DNA of 64,000 nucleotides from Alteriqipengyuania halimionae (GCF_009827575.1 NZ_WTYR01000001.1:1054001-1118000), one strand, 5' to 3'. Counted from the stretch's first letter, positions 1-9,264 are shown. Notes: generated by a model from the sequence alone, not told the origin. Program-made: numbers and translations.

Positions 1-387
1 AGCGGGAATGGCTGCGTCGAAGATCGCAAAGCTCGATCCCTGCCGCATCGTACAATCGGGTTCGCGCGGCATCGCCCTCTCGCTCATACCTTCGCGCGGC
101 GCGGTGAAATCGTAGGCAGCCCAGCGCTCGGACGGGGACAGGTTGAGCTCGACATAGGCCGATCCGCCTTCAGGCTGGAGAAACGCTTCGAAGCATGTGG
201 TCTTCCACAACTCGTCGGCCCGCCCCTTCCCGGCGAAAGCCGGGACGACCAGTCCGGCGCTGCCTTCGATCCGCCAGCGCAACCGCAGCCAATTGGCATC
301 GTGGCCGATAACACGCGCTTCCATCCCGCGGACCTGCACTGGCGGAAATGCCGGGTGTGCGACAAGCACGTGCGTTTGCATTTGCAT
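1..387 (-). CDS. DOMON-like domain protein, partial (C-terminus outside window)
   Basis: An open frame of 129 codons runs from an ATG at 387 off the left edge with no stop, so only the N-terminal part is visible. The translation has the pattern of the sphingomonad DOMON-like family: a Trp-Leu-Arg-Leu-Arg-Trp strand near residue 37, then [11 protein letters not shown] and [16 protein letters not shown]. This beta-sandwich family is often found beside tyrS in this order; its biochemical role is not established and none can be inferred here. It is divergent from tyrS, with 32 bp between the starts. Minus-strand frames at 84-413 and 170-418 are shadows. An internal second Met at codon 3 is an alternative start. 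Confidence 0.72.
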   Translation of the reverse strand, partial: MQMQTHVLVAHPAFPPVQVRGMEARVIGHDANWLRLRWRIEGSAGLVVPAFAGKGRADELWKTTCFEAFLQPEGGSAYVELNLSPSERWAAYDFTAPREGMSERAMPREPDCTMRQGSSFAIFDAAIPA

Positions 388-419
388 CCCTTTCGCCCCG
401 TGGTAGCGCGCAATTCATT

Positions 420-1652
420 ATGACGACCTACACATCAGACCTGATGCGCGTCCTCGAAACGCGCGGCTATATCCACCAGATCACCGACGCGGAAGAGCTC
501 GACAAGCTCGCCGCCACTCAGGTCGTCCCGGGATATATCGGGTTCGACGCAACCGCGCCTTCGCTCCATATCGGAAGCCTCGTGCAGATCATGATGCTGC
601 GGCGGCTCCAGCAGACCGGACACAAGCCCGTCGTCCTGATGGGCGGCGGCACGACGCGGATCGGCGACCCGACGGGGCGTGACGAGAGCCGCAAGATGCT
701 GACCGACGAGGCGATCGAGGAAAACGTCGCCGGAATCCGCACTGTGTTCGAGCGCCTGCTCACTTTCGGTGACGGTCCGACAGACGCGGTGATGGTCAAC
801 AATCACGATTGGCTTGAGGGTCTCGGCTATATCGAGATGCTGCAGAAGGTCGGCACGCACTTCACCGTCAATCGCATGCTGTCGTTCGATTCGGTGCGGC
901 TACGGCTCGAGCGCGAGCAACCGATGACCTTCCTCGAATTCAACTACATGATCCTGCAGGGCTACGATTTCCGCCATCTCAGCCAGGAGATGGGCGTGCG
1001 GCTGCAGATGGGCGGCAGCGACCAGTGGGGCAATATCGTCAACGGGCTGGAACTTGGCCGCCGCATGGACGGCACCGAATTGTTCGGCCTGACGACCCCG
1101 CTGCTGACCACGGCCGATGGCAAGAAGATGGGCAAGACCGCCGCCGGCGCGGTGTGGCTCAACGAAGCCCAGCTTCCGGCTTATGACTTCTGGCAATTCT
1201 GGCGCAATGTCGACGATCGCGATGTCGGCCGGTTCCTCAAGCTGTTCACCGATCTCCCGCTAGACGAGATCGCCCGGCTCGAAGCGCTCGAAGGCAAGGA
1301 TATCAACGATGCCAAGATCGTCCTCGCCGACGAGGTGACCAAACTTGTACGCGGCGAAGATGCTGCGGAATCGGCCCGCGAAACCGCGCAGGCCACGTTC
1401 GATCAGGGCGGGGTGGGTGAAGATCTCCCAACCGTCGAAGTGCCCGATGAAGGGATGACTGTCGCGATGGCCTGCACCGCGCTGGGTCTGACCGCTTCCA
1501 ACGGCGAAGCGAAGCGAAAGGTCAAGGAAGGCGCGGTCAAGCTCGACGATGAACGGGTTTCCGATCCACAGGAAGTCCTTCGCGTACCGCCCGGTTCGAC
1601 CCGCCGCCTGAGCGTAGGAAAGAAGAAACACGGCATTCTCGTCGCCAACTGA
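420..1652 (+). CDS. tyrS: tyrosine--tRNA ligase
   Basis: TyrS charges tRNA-Tyr in the cytoplasm by ATP activation of tyrosine. The 410-residue product has the class I HIGH signature as HIGS at residues 50-53, the tyrosine-pocket and ATP-site loop GGSDQWGN, a KMSKS-type loop KMGKT at about 236-240, and a C-terminal S4-like RNA-binding domain with [14 protein letters not shown]. Length fits bacterial TyrRS. The frame is open upstream to 348, but the family N-terminus begins at the ATG at 420 ([17 protein letters not shown]), and starting earlier would overlap the divergent DOMON-like gene. It appears to be a single-gene unit, since the next gene lies 79 bp downstream with its own ribosome site. 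Confidence 0.97.
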   Translation: MTTYTSDLMRVLETRGYIHQITDAEELDKLAATQVVPGYIGFDATAPSLHIGSLVQIMMLRRLQQTGHKPVVLMGGGTTRIGDPTGRDESRKMLTDEAIEENVAGIRTVFERLLTFGDGPTDAVMVNNHDWLEGLGYIEMLQKVGTHFTVNRMLSFDSVRLRLEREQPMTFLEFNYMILQGYDFRHLSQEMGVRLQMGGSDQWGNIVNGLELGRRMDGTELFGLTTPLLTTADGKKMGKTAAGAVWLNEAQLPAYDFWQFWRNVDDRDVGRFLKLFTDLPLDEIARLEALEGKDINDAKIVLADEVTKLVRGEDAAESARETAQATFDQGGVGEDLPTVEVPDEGMTVAMACTALGLTASNGEAKRKVKEGAVKLDDERVSDPQEVLRVPPGSTRRLSVGKKKHGILVAN

Positions 1653-1731
1653 CTCATTCCTTTACCGTTTGTTGTCTATTTTTGGTCAGAACAATTCCCT
1701 CGCGACGATTTGACCAGAAGGAGTCGGCGAC

Positions 1732-2070
1732 ATGGGTCCAGGTGCACAGCTTTCGGTCACGGACAAGCGCCGCGCGGCGCGACATCCGGTCTCGCATCCC
1801 GTTATCGGCGAGCACCGGAACCTCGGCGACGTGCATATGCATATCGCCAATATCTCAGCGCAGGGCTTCATGGTGGAAGGCGCGCTCGAATTCGGCCGCG
1901 GCGAACGCGTGACCATCCGCCTGCCCGTCATCGGCCGGATCGAGGCCCACATGATCTGGCAGACCGAAGATCGCGCCGGGTTCCAGTTCGAGCGAATCAT
2001 TCGGGTCGACGAGTTCGGAATGCTGATCGACGAACTCCAGCCCAATCCTCGCCTCCGCTCTTCTCGCTAA
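1732..2070 (+). CDS. PilZ domain protein, putative cyclic-di-GMP receptor
   Basis: This 112-residue protein is essentially one PilZ domain. The N-terminal basic RRAARHPV stretch matches the RxxxR half of the c-di-GMP site, and NISAQGFMVE matches the [D/N]xSxxG half, followed by beta strands (RVTIRLPVIG, RIEAHMIW, RAGFQFERI). PilZ proteins bind cyclic di-GMP and usually modulate motility, adhesion or polysaccharide export; no enzymatic partner is fused here, so the effect would be through a protein partner. The start is supported by a good Shine-Dalgarno AAGGAG about 9 bases upstream. No c-di-GMP enzyme lies next to it, so its pathway cannot be read from context. Confidence 0.85.
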   Translation: MGPGAQLSVTDKRRAARHPVSHPVIGEHRNLGDVHMHIANISAQGFMVEGALEFGRGERVTIRLPVIGRIEAHMIWQTEDRAGFQFERIIRVDEFGMLIDELQPNPRLRSSR

Positions 2071-2125
2071 GGCGGGATGAACCGATGAACCGACCTGTCT
2101 GGTCGACGAACTGCATCCTTTGGGG

Positions 2126-2142
2126 ATGATATAGTATAACAT
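2126..2142 (+). promoter_or_regulatory. Zur-type zinc operator before the TonB receptor
   Basis: The sequence ATGATATAGTATAACAT is an inverted repeat around a central G, with arms TGATATA and TATAACA that differ from perfect dyad symmetry by one base. It matches the proteobacterial Zur consensus TGTTATANTATAACA at all but one position. It ends 18 bp before the ATG of the ZnuD-like receptor at 2160, where a repressor would block transcription. Assignment to Zur rests on motif likeness and on the zinc-like nature of the target. Confidence 0.72.
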
Positions 2143-2159
2143 TACGCTATAGCGGCGGA

Positions 2160-4295
2160 ATGAAACACACGCTTGCATTTCCCTTCGCCCTGCTCGCATC
2201 GACGAGCCTCGCCCTCCCCGCCATGGCACAGGATGCGTCGCCGGACGACGATCCGCGTGCCGATCATCGTCACGGCGATGAAAACAGCATAGTCATCGTC
2301 GGGAGCATTCCCGACCTGCTGCTGTTCGAAAACGTCCGCACGCTCGATTCCGACCAGATCGCCACCGAACTCGACGGCCAGATCGGCGAAGTACTCGACA
2401 CCCTTCCTGGGGTCAGCACCAGCGGCTTCGCGCCCGGTTCGTCACGTCCCGTCATCCGCGGCTTCGACCAGGACCGCGTCAAACTGCTCGTCGACGGGAT
2501 CGGCTCGATCGACGTTTCCGCCCTCTCGGTCGACCATGGCGCGGCCATCGATCCACTGATCATCGATCATATCGATGTTATCCAGGGGCCTGCAGCCCTG
2601 CTCTTCGGCGGTGAAGCGATCGGCGGTGCCGTGAACGTCATCGACCGTCGCATTCCGCGCGAAGTGCCCGAGGACGGCCTGCGCGTCGATGCGCTGGCGA
2701 GCTACGGTAGCGCAGCGGATTTCCGCGCGCTTTCGGGTTCGGCCGATTACAGCTTCGGCAATGGCTGGGTGATGCATCTCGATGCGGCGCGTAGCGAGAG
2801 CGACGACCTGCGGGTCGGCGGCCGTCTGGTCAGCGACGGTCTGCGAGCCGAATTGCTCGAAGAAGCCGACGAAGAGCGCGAGGAAGGTCACCTCGACGAG
2901 GCGGCGGAATTCGAAGAAGCGGCCAACGCAACCGGTGTCGTCCCCAACAGCTTTACCGAAACGACCTCGTTCGGTGGCGGCCTCGCCTGGCTCGGCGATC
3001 GCGGCTCGTTCGGCGTTTCGCTGCGTAGCTACGATTCGCGCTATGGCGTGCCAGAGCGCCCCGGCAGCGGCCATCACCATGCCGAAGGCGAGGAAGAAGG
3101 CGGCGAAGAGGGTCACGAAGAGGAAGGTCCGGTCACGATCGATCTTCACCAGACCCGTGGCGACTTCCGCGGCACGCTCGATCTCGGCGGTTTCTTCGAA
3201 CAGGCAACGATCCGGTTCGGCTTCGCCGACTATTTCCACACCGAATTCGAAGGCGATGAAGTCGGCACCACGTTCGATCGCACCGCGTTCGAAGGTCGCG
3301 TCGAACTGGTCCAGCGCGATCGGGACGGGTGGCATGGCCATATCGGCGCAAGCCTCACGTCGAGCGACATGGAAATCATCGGCGAAGAAGCGTTCTACCC
3401 GGGCACCGAGGACCGCAATTATGCCGTCTTCACCCTGCAGAGCTACGACATTGGCGACCTCACCGTCGAAGGTGCATTGCGCGTGGAAAGCGCATCGCGC
3501 TCCAACCAGCAAGCCGGGCTAGATCGTGATTTCACGCTCGTTTCGGGCGCGGCGGGCCTGGCCTACCGTTTCGCCGGCGGCGACGCTGTCACCGGCGTGC
3601 ATTACCTGCGCACCGCCCGCGCACCGAGCGGGGCAGAACTGCTGAGCAACGGCCTCCACGTCGCCACCCAGGCGATCGAGTCGGGTGACCGTACGTTTGG
3701 CAAGGAAACCAGCAATTCGGTCGAAGTCTACGGACGTTACGAGACCGATAGCATCAACCTCGCCGCCACCGCCTTCTACATCGATTTCGACGGGTTCATC
3801 ACGTCGTTCGACAGCGGCGAAGAAGAGGAAGGCTTCCCGATCTACCAGTACAGCCAAGTCCCGGCGACGTTCTGGGGGGTCGAGCTCGACGGTTCGGTGC
3901 CGCTGTTCAGCAATGACAGCGTGACCGTCAAAGCCGATGGCGCCCTCGAATATGTGCGGGCCGAACGCTCCGGCGCTACTCCCATCCCCCGCATTCCGCC
4001 GCTGCAGATCACGGGTGGACTGTCGGCCGAATTCGGTGCGTTCAGCCTGAACGGCGAAGTCGAGCATAATTTCAAGCAGGACCGGGTCGAAGCCGGTGCC
4101 GAGCCGCTCGACGCCTACACGTTGGTCAATGCAGGCATCACGTGGCGCCCGATCGACGACAACGATCGCCTGACCCTGTCGCTCGTCGGTCATAACCTGA
4201 CCGATACGCTTGGTCGCCGCGCGACGTCCTTCACCCGCGAATTCATCCCGATCGCAGGTCGGGACATCCGCGTAACCGCTCAGCTCAGCTTCTGA
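2160..4295 (+). CDS. TonB-dependent outer-membrane receptor, ZnuD-like (zinc uptake)
   Basis: A 711-residue TonB-dependent receptor: Sec signal peptide at 1-23 ending AMAQ, plug domain at about 45-170 (GEVLDTLPGVST, PVIRGFDQDRVKLLVDG, VIQGPAALLFGGEAIGGAVNV), then a 22-strand barrel closing with the outer-membrane C-terminal Phe (RVTAQLSF). Two surface-loop candidates are very rich in Glu and His (about residues 230-262 and 300-322, the latter with HHH and GEEGHEEE), as in ZnuD zinc receptors. With the Zur-type operator just upstream this supports uptake of zinc under zinc starvation; heme or another metal complex cannot be excluded. It stands alone, with no ABC transporter or TonB gene beside it. 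Confidence 0.88.
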   Translation: MKHTLAFPFALLASTSLALPAMAQDASPDDDPRADHRHGDENSIVIVGSIPDLLLFENVRTLDSDQIATELDGQIGEVLDTLPGVSTSGFAPGSSRPVIRGFDQDRVKLLVDGIGSIDVSALSVDHGAAIDPLIIDHIDVIQGPAALLFGGEAIGGAVNVIDRRIPREVPEDGLRVDALASYGSAADFRALSGSADYSFGNGWVMHLDAARSESDDLRVGGRLVSDGLRAELLEEADEEREEGHLDEAAEFEEAANATGVVPNSFTETTSFGGGLAWLGDRGSFGVSLRSYDSRYGVPERPGSGHHHAEGEEEGGEEGHEEEGPVTIDLHQTRGDFRGTLDLGGFFEQATIRFGFADYFHTEFEGDEVGTTFDRTAFEGRVELVQRDRDGWHGHIGASLTSSDMEIIGEEAFYPGTEDRNYAVFTLQSYDIGDLTVEGALRVESASRSNQQAGLDRDFTLVSGAAGLAYRFAGGDAVTGVHYLRTARAPSGAELLSNGLHVATQAIESGDRTFGKETSNSVEVYGRYETDSINLAATAFYIDFDGFITSFDSGEEEEGFPIYQYSQVPATFWGVELDGSVPLFSNDSVTVKADGALEYVRAERSGATPIPRIPPLQITGGLSAEFGAFSLNGEVEHNFKQDRVEAGAEPLDAYTLVNAGITWRPIDDNDRLTLSLVGHNLTDTLGRRATSFTREFIPIAGRDIRVTAQLSF

Positions 4296-4353
4296 GCAAT
4301 CCCGCTCTCGCTGCGCTATTGGCAAGCCCCCGTGGGCCTGTCATGGCGCAGCG

Positions 4354-5682
4354 ATGAGCACCCCTGACGCCTCGACAGAGCAAACCACCCAGGCGAGCGG
4401 CACCGCACCGCTCAAGATCGCGAATTTCCGCAATTACTGGGTCGCGCGCCTCACGATGACGCTCGGCCAGTATGCGATGATGCTGATCATCGGCTGGCAG
4501 ACATACAGCCTCGCGCGCGACAGCGGCATGGGCGTGGGCGAAGCCTCGGGCCAGCTGGCCCTCATCGGCCTGCTCCAGTTCCTCCCGCTTTTCGTCCTGA
4601 CCCCGTTCTCCGGATTGGCAGCCGACCGGCTCGACCGGCGCAACGTCGCCCGCGCGACTGTCGCGCTGCAATTCGCCTGTGCCGCGACTCTCGCCGTGCT
4701 GACCTGGCAGGACGCGATCACCCTACCCTGGTTGTTTGGCGTCGCGGTCGTTCTCGGCATAGTGCGGGCTTTCAATGGGCCGGCATTGTCCGCCCTCGCC
4801 CCCAATCTCGTGCCCAAATCCATCCTGCCCAATGCGATCGCGCTGTCTTCGATCGCCTGGCAGAGCGGAATGATCGTCGGACCGGCGGTCGGCGGCTACT
4901 TCTACGCCATCATCCCCTTCCTGCCTTACGCCGTGGCCGCGGCCCTGTTCGCCTGCGCGCTCCTGTTCCTGAGCTTCATCGGAGAGGTTCCGCGCTCGGT
5001 GATTCCCGGCGCCAAACGCCCGATCGGCCAGATCGTCGACGGGTTGCAGTATGTCGTGCGCAACAAGATGGTGTTGGGCGCGATCACGCTCGATCTGTTT
5101 GCGGTGTTCCTCGCCGGGGCAACCGCTTTGTTTCCGGTCTACGCCCGCGACGTCCTGCAAGTCGGCGAAACCGGGCTCGCCCAGCTTGCGATGGCGCCCG
5201 CGATCGGCGCCACGGTCACCGCCGCGTTCTTCTCCTTCCGTCCGCTCAAGACCAATGTCGGACCCAAGATGCTGATTGCCGTCGCCCTGTTCGGCTGTGC
5301 GACGATCGTGTTCGGCGTGTCGAAATCCATGCCCCTGTCGCTCGCCATGCTGTTCATCGTCGGCGCAGCGGACATGTTCTCGGTCTATATTCGCCAGTCG
5401 CTGATCCAGCTTCATACGCCGGACGACAAGCGCGGCCGGGTGTCGGCCGTCAGCCTGCTGACGATCTCGGCCTCGAACGAGTTCGGCGATTTCTTTTCCG
5501 GCAGTCTCGCTTTTCTCATCGGACCGGTGCTTGCCGTCGTCAGCGGCGGGGTCGGCGCTATCGTGACCGTCGCCCTCTGGACAGGCCTGTTTCCCGTCTT
5601 ACGTAAGACGAGGACCTTCGATCCACCTGAAGCATTGAAGGAAGAGACCCCGGAGAACACACTGCAGGAGCAGATTCCATGA
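4354..5682 (+). CDS. MFS transporter, MFS_3 / EntS-like family
   Basis: A 442-residue inner-membrane protein with about twelve predicted transmembrane segments. The N-terminal pattern ([20 protein letters not shown]) and the loop-2 motif [14 protein letters not shown] are those of the MFS_3 group that includes EntS and DUF894 exporters. Members export siderophores, drugs or unknown metabolites by proton antiport; the substrate here cannot be named. Its last codons overlap the start of cysK by four bases (ATGA), so the two genes are co-transcribed and translationally coupled, which could hint at export of a thiol or amino-acid-derived compound, although such pairings can also be incidental. 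Confidence 0.85.
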   Translation: MSTPDASTEQTTQASGTAPLKIANFRNYWVARLTMTLGQYAMMLIIGWQTYSLARDSGMGVGEASGQLALIGLLQFLPLFVLTPFSGLAADRLDRRNVARATVALQFACAATLAVLTWQDAITLPWLFGVAVVLGIVRAFNGPALSALAPNLVPKSILPNAIALSSIAWQSGMIVGPAVGGYFYAIIPFLPYAVAAALFACALLFLSFIGEVPRSVIPGAKRPIGQIVDGLQYVVRNKMVLGAITLDLFAVFLAGATALFPVYARDVLQVGETGLAQLAMAPAIGATVTAAFFSFRPLKTNVGPKMLIAVALFGCATIVFGVSKSMPLSLAMLFIVGAADMFSVYIRQSLIQLHTPDDKRGRVSAVSLLTISASNEFGDFFSGSLAFLIGPVLAVVSGGVGAIVTVALWTGLFPVLRKTRTFDPPEALKEETPENTLQEQIP

Positions 5683-6602
5683 AAGCCGACAACGTCCTCG
5701 CCACCATTGGCCGTACGCCGCACATCCGCCTTTCCCGACTGTTTCCCGACCACGAGGTCTGGGTGAAGTCCGAACGCGCCAATCCCGGCGGTTCGATCAA
5801 GGACCGGATCGCGCTTGCCATGGTCGAGGCAGCCGAGAAGGATGGGTCGCTTAAACCCGGCGGAACGATCATCGAACCGACCAGCGGCAATACCGGCATC
5901 GGCCTGGCGATGGTGGCCGCGGCGAAAGGCTATCGCCTGATCCTTGCCATGCCCGAAAGCATGAGCATCGAACGTCGCCGCCTGATGCTCGCCTACGGAG
6001 CCGAATTCCACCTCACGCCCAAGGAAAAGGGCATGAAGGGCGCAATTGCGGGTGCGGAAGAATTGCTCGCGAAGACCGACAATGCGTGGATGCCGCAGCA
6101 GTTCAAGAACCCGGCCAATGTCGACGTCCATGTGCGCACGACGGCGCAGGAAATCCTCGAGGACTTCCGCGACACCCCGCCGGCCTATCTGATCACCGGC
6201 GTTGGCACCGGCGGACACCTCACCGGCTGCGCCGAGGAACTGAAAAAGACCTGGAGCGATCTCAAATCCTTCGCGGTCGAGCCCGAGGCATCGCCGGTCA
6301 TTTCGGGCGGCGAACCCGGCCCGCACCCGATCCAGGGCATCGGGGCCGGTTTCATCCCCGACAACCTCCACACCGATGCCATCGACGGCGCGATCCAAGT
6401 GGCTGCAGAGGAAGCCAAGGAATGGGCGCGCCGTTCGGCGCGCGAGGAAGGCCTGCTGGTCGGTATCTCGAGCGGCGCCACCCTCGCGGCAATCGCCAAG
6501 AAGGCGGCCGAAGTCGACAAGGGCACGCGCATCCTCGGCTTCAATTACGACACCGGCGAGCGTTATCTCTCGGTCCCGGATTTCCTTCCCGAAGAAGGCT
6601 GA
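5679..6602 (+). CDS. cysK: cysteine synthase A (O-acetylserine sulfhydrylase)
   Basis: CysK makes L-cysteine from O-acetylserine and sulfide using pyridoxal phosphate. The 307-residue sequence is of normal length. The PLP lysine is K41 in NPGGSIKDR; the substrate loop is [11 protein letters not shown] (about 68-78); the phosphate-binding glycine loop is GTGGHLTG; and ISSGATLAA supplies the serine near the PLP ring nitrogen. The start overlaps the stop of the MFS gene (ATGA), showing coupling. An inverted-repeat terminator follows within 10 bp of the stop. Confidence 0.96.
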   Translation: MKADNVLATIGRTPHIRLSRLFPDHEVWVKSERANPGGSIKDRIALAMVEAAEKDGSLKPGGTIIEPTSGNTGIGLAMVAAAKGYRLILAMPESMSIERRRLMLAYGAEFHLTPKEKGMKGAIAGAEELLAKTDNAWMPQQFKNPANVDVHVRTTAQEILEDFRDTPPAYLITGVGTGGHLTGCAEELKKTWSDLKSFAVEPEASPVISGGEPGPHPIQGIGAGFIPDNLHTDAIDGAIQVAAEEAKEWARRSAREEGLLVGISSGATLAAIAKKAAEVDKGTRILGFNYDTGERYLSVPDFLPEEG

Positions 6603-6611
6603 TCCCACGAA

Positions 6612-6640
6612 AAAGGGCCGCTCCAGGAGCGGCCCTTTCT
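6612..6640. terminator. bidirectional rho-independent terminator
   Basis: A 12-13-bp perfect inverted repeat (AAAGGGCCGCTC / GAGCGGCCCTTT) with a tiny loop gives T-rich flanks on both strands. It sits between convergent cysK and the acyl-CoA dehydrogenase gene and can end both transcripts. Confidence 0.9.
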
Positions 6641-6655
6641 TTATCTGCAATCGGC

Positions 6656-8461
6656 TCAGGCTGCGGTCTGGAACGCCTCGGGCGGCAATTCCATCATCGT
6701 GTCCGAACCGGTTTCGATCTTGCGACGCAGCGATCCGGCATCCTGGGTGAAGCGGTCGCCATAATAACGTGCGGTCACCAGCTTGGCTTCGTAGAACGCC
6801 TTGTCGCCGCCGCCCGCATCGAGCTCGGACTGGGCGATTCGCGCACTCTTCAGCCACATCATGCCGACAGCGACGATCCCCATGATGTGCATGTAATGGT
6901 GCGCACCGGCGCCGAGATCGTTCGGGTTGGCCATCGCGTTCTGCATGAACCACATGGTTGCAGCTTTCAGCTCGCCATTGGCCTTCTCGACCTGACCGGC
7001 GAGCGTTTCGAGACCGGCGACATCCTTCGCCGCCGCACATTCGTCATCGACCACCTGGAAGAAGGCCTGCACCGCGCGGCCACCATTCTGGGCCAGCTTG
7101 CGGCCGCACAGATCCATCGCCTGCACGCCATTGGTGCCTTCGTAGATCTGGGCGATGCGGGCGTCGCGGACATATTGCGACATGCCCCATTCCTCGATGT
7201 AGCCGTGGCCGCCATAGACCTGCTGCATGTTGGTCGCGATGTCATAGCCCTTGTCGGTGCCGTAGCCCTTGATGACGGGGGTCAGCAGGCTGATCAGATC
7301 ATCGGCAGCCTGACGCTCTTCCTCGCTCGCCGCCCCGTGTGAAAGGTCCTGCTGCAAGGCGCCCCAAAGGCAGAATGCGCGAAAGCCTTCGGTGAACGCC
7401 TTGCCGTCCATCAACATGCGTCGCACGTCGGGGTGGACGAACAGCGTGTCGGCCGGTTCGTTCGGGTCGGCCGGACCGGTCAGCGCGCGGCCCTGGCGGC
7501 GATCGCCGGCGTAATCGACCGCGTTCTGATAGGCGACTTCTGCCTGGCTCAGTCCCTGGATGCCGACGCCGAGGCGCGCGGCATTCATCATAATGAACAT
7601 CGCGGCAAGACCCTTGTTTTCCTCGCCGACGAGATAGCCGGTCGCGCCGTCATAATTCATGACGCAGGTCGAATTGCCGTGGATTCCCATCTTCTCTTCG
7701 ATCGAACCGCACATCACCGCATTGCGCTCGCCCGGATTCTGATCGTCGTCGAGCACGAATTTGGGCACGATGAAAAGTGAGATGCCCTTGGTGCTGTCAG
7801 GTGCGTCGGGAGTCTTCGCGAGCACCAAGTGAATGATGTTCTCGGACATGTCGTGTTCGCCCGAGCTGATGAAGATCTTGGTCCCGGTGATGGCGTAGCT
7901 GCCGTCATTCTGGGGAACGGCCTTGGTGCGAATCAAGCCGAGATCGGTCCCGCAATGCGGCTCGGTAAGGTTCATCGTGCCGGTCCATTCGCCCGAGATC
8001 ATCTTGGGAACAAAGGTTTCCTTCTGCTCCTGCGAACCCTTGGCGAGGATCGCGGCGACCGCGCCATTGGTCAGGCCAGGATACATGCCGAACGCCTGGT
8101 TGGCCGAAGACATGAATTCTTCCATCGCGAAGCCGACCACATGCGGCAATTCCTGCCCGCCGAACTCTTCCGGCGCGGTGAGCGTGCCCCACCCCGCTTC
8201 GCGGAACTGCTGGAACGCTTCCTTGAAACCTTCGGGCGTGGTGACCGACCCGTCTTCATGACGGGTACAGCCCTGCTCGTCGCCGACACGGTTGAGCGGG
8301 AACAGCACTTCGGAGGTGAACTTGCCACCTTCTTCGAGCACCGCCGCGACGATGTCGGACGAGGCATTGGCAAAGGCCGACAGATTGCCGAACTTCTCGA
8401 GCTCGAGGATCTCGTCAATGACGAACTTCGTATCGCGGACAGGGGCGTTATAGCGGGGCAT
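6656..8461 (-). CDS. acyl-CoA dehydrogenase (long form, DmdC-like)
   Basis: A 601-residue flavoprotein of the enlarged acyl-CoA dehydrogenase subfamily that has an extra N-terminal region (about 1-80) and a C-terminal extension; many members are annotated as 3-methylmercaptopropionyl-CoA dehydrogenase DmdC. The core is visible: GTMNLTEPHCGTDLGLIRTKA and ITGTKIFISSGEHD form the FAD/substrate sheet, and QVYGGHGYIEEWGMSQYVRDARI is the conserved C-terminal helix segment. It oxidises an acyl-CoA with transfer of electrons to ETF. The exact substrate cannot be told from sequence. It lies 36 bp downstream of the merR-type gene, with a shared direction, so it is probably that regulator's target. Confidence 0.9.
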   Translation of the reverse strand: MPRYNAPVRDTKFVIDEILELEKFGNLSAFANASSDIVAAVLEEGGKFTSEVLFPLNRVGDEQGCTRHEDGSVTTPEGFKEAFQQFREAGWGTLTAPEEFGGQELPHVVGFAMEEFMSSANQAFGMYPGLTNGAVAAILAKGSQEQKETFVPKMISGEWTGTMNLTEPHCGTDLGLIRTKAVPQNDGSYAITGTKIFISSGEHDMSENIIHLVLAKTPDAPDSTKGISLFIVPKFVLDDDQNPGERNAVMCGSIEEKMGIHGNSTCVMNYDGATGYLVGEENKGLAAMFIMMNAARLGVGIQGLSQAEVAYQNAVDYAGDRRQGRALTGPADPNEPADTLFVHPDVRRMLMDGKAFTEGFRAFCLWGALQQDLSHGAASEEERQAADDLISLLTPVIKGYGTDKGYDIATNMQQVYGGHGYIEEWGMSQYVRDARIAQIYEGTNGVQAMDLCGRKLAQNGGRAVQAFFQVVDDECAAAKDVAGLETLAGQVEKANGELKAATMWFMQNAMANPNDLGAGAHHYMHIMGIVAVGMMWLKSARIAQSELDAGGGDKAFYEAKLVTARYYGDRFTQDAGSLRRKIETGSDTMMELPPEAFQTAA

Positions 8462-8497
8462 CGGGTACTCCGTTTGAGGGTATGGATTGGTTTGCGA

Positions 8498-8899
8498 CTA
8501 GCGCGGCAGGTCGAGTGCGTCGATCTGTCGCACGAATTCGGTGAGTTCTTCGATCGAGGAATCGATATCCTCGCGCTGGCGCTCCAGCTTGGCGATATGC
8601 GTGCGGCATTTCTCGACCGTGACGCGGCGCTGCTCGACGCGGCCGTCGCCGAGGTCGTATAGATCGATCATCTCGCGGATTTCCGCCAGGCTGAAGCCTA
8701 CATTCTTGGCCCGGATGATCCAGGCGAGCCGCGCGCGATCGCGTTGCGAATAGACCCGCTGGAGCCCGTCTCGCTGCGGCTGCACTAGGCCCTCATCTTC
8801 ATAAAAGCGAAGGGCCCTCGCAGTGACGTCGAATTCGCGCGTCATCTGCGAGATGGCAAAACGCTCGTCGGGATTCTCGATCTGGCTTGCCGCGTTCAT
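8498..8899 (-). CDS. MerR-family regulator (LiuR-like)
   Basis: A 133-residue MerR protein: winged HTH at residues 16-85 (ISQMTREFDVTARALRFYEDEGLV, then RVYSQRDRARLAWI), followed by a long dimerisation helix and no cysteine metal site. This is the type that controls branched-chain amino acid, fatty acid or acyl-CoA degradation genes (LiuR group). Upstream of its start is a palindrome resembling the LiuR operator, so autoregulation is likely, and the acyl-CoA dehydrogenase gene follows in the same operon. A GGAGG ribosome site precedes the ATG at 8899. The effector is presumably an acyl-CoA. Confidence 0.9.
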   Translation of the reverse strand: MNAASQIENPDERFAISQMTREFDVTARALRFYEDEGLVQPQRDGLQRVYSQRDRARLAWIIRAKNVGFSLAEIREMIDLYDLGDGRVEQRRVTVEKCRTHIAKLERQREDIDSSIEELTEFVRQIDALDLPR

Positions 8900-8913
8900 G
8901 ACCTCCAGCTAGT

Positions 8914-8934
8914 TTCCGTTAACGTAAGGGTCAA
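8914..8934 (-). promoter_or_regulatory. putative MerR/LiuR operator with -35 element
   Basis: On the minus strand a TTGACC -35-like hexamer (8929-8934) is followed by the dyad TTACGTTAACGGAA (8914-8927), symmetric except for one pair around GTTAAC. It resembles the CGTTAACG core of LiuR-type sites and lies 15 bp ahead of the merR start, as expected for autoregulation. Confidence 0.5.
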
Positions 8935-9059
8935 GCAGCATCGCGGCAGAAAGTGCGCTCAGCGCGCCGATTTGTTGCAATGAAGTGACAGCGCGGGTCC
9001 AAAATCGAGACATTAGCGAATCCCCGTTTTGAGATTCGGCGTTCCTGCTGTTCATTCCC

Positions 9060-9264
9060 ATTCGCGGTTTGAGGGGACCGCATTCTGATCCGTGGCTTCG
9101 GCCTGGTTCAGGGAGATCCGGCCAACGCCCCCCTTTTCGGGTGGGCGAGTCGGAAACGAAATCGGTGCCGGGATGCGTGGGGGAACGCATATCGGGGGAC
9201 TTCGGTCCGGACGCCGGGTTCGTAACCAAAGCGCCCGGAGCTTCGCGGCTTCGGGCGCTTTTTA
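9060..9264 (+). ncRNA. candidate structured small RNA, unassigned
   Basis: No credible coding frame occupies 8935-9261, yet the stretch is packed with strong hairpins readable on the plus strand: GGC-UUCG-GCC at 9094-9103, a CGCCCCCC/GGGUGGGCG stem at 9126-9147, a perfect AUGCGU/ACGCAU hairpin at 9173-9190, GGAC-UUCG-GUCC at 9197-9208, and a final GC-rich stem with five T at 9230-9263. UUCG tetraloops and a terminator suitable for a plus-strand transcript suggest an RNA of roughly 200 nt. It lacks the signatures of SRP RNA, tmRNA and RNase P RNA that I could look for. The 5' end is a guess. A cis-acting role or a bidirectional comF terminator alone are alternatives. Confidence 0.45.
9230..9263 (+). 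terminator. rho-independent terminator
   Basis: A 12-bp stem AGCGCCCGGAGC / GCTTCGGGCGCT with one G-T pair and a six-base loop is followed by TTTTT on the plus strand. The minus-strand side has only TTT, so the stronger reading is for a plus-strand RNA, although it also abuts the comF stop codon. Confidence 0.8.

Noticed and set aside
228-255. CCCGGCGAAAGCCGGG palindrome resembling a sphingomonad REP unit inside the DOMON-like gene
   Set aside because: It codes for the family-typical [14 protein letters not shown] segment, so the palindrome looks like chance codon choice rather than an inserted repeat.
2442-3512. A 356-codon minus-strand open frame under the TonB receptor
   Set aside because: It is the antisense of a clear receptor gene. 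High-GC codon use opens such frames; no ribosome site or family match.
5412-7040. A 542-codon minus-strand frame across MFS, cysK and the acyl-CoA dehydrogenase 3' end
   Set aside because: It crosses three real genes and a terminator and lacks family features.
8909-9229. Minus-strand frame of 106 codons between merR and the RNA candidate
   Set aside because: Covers the operator and the hairpins, has no domain and an odd composition; better explained as non-coding.
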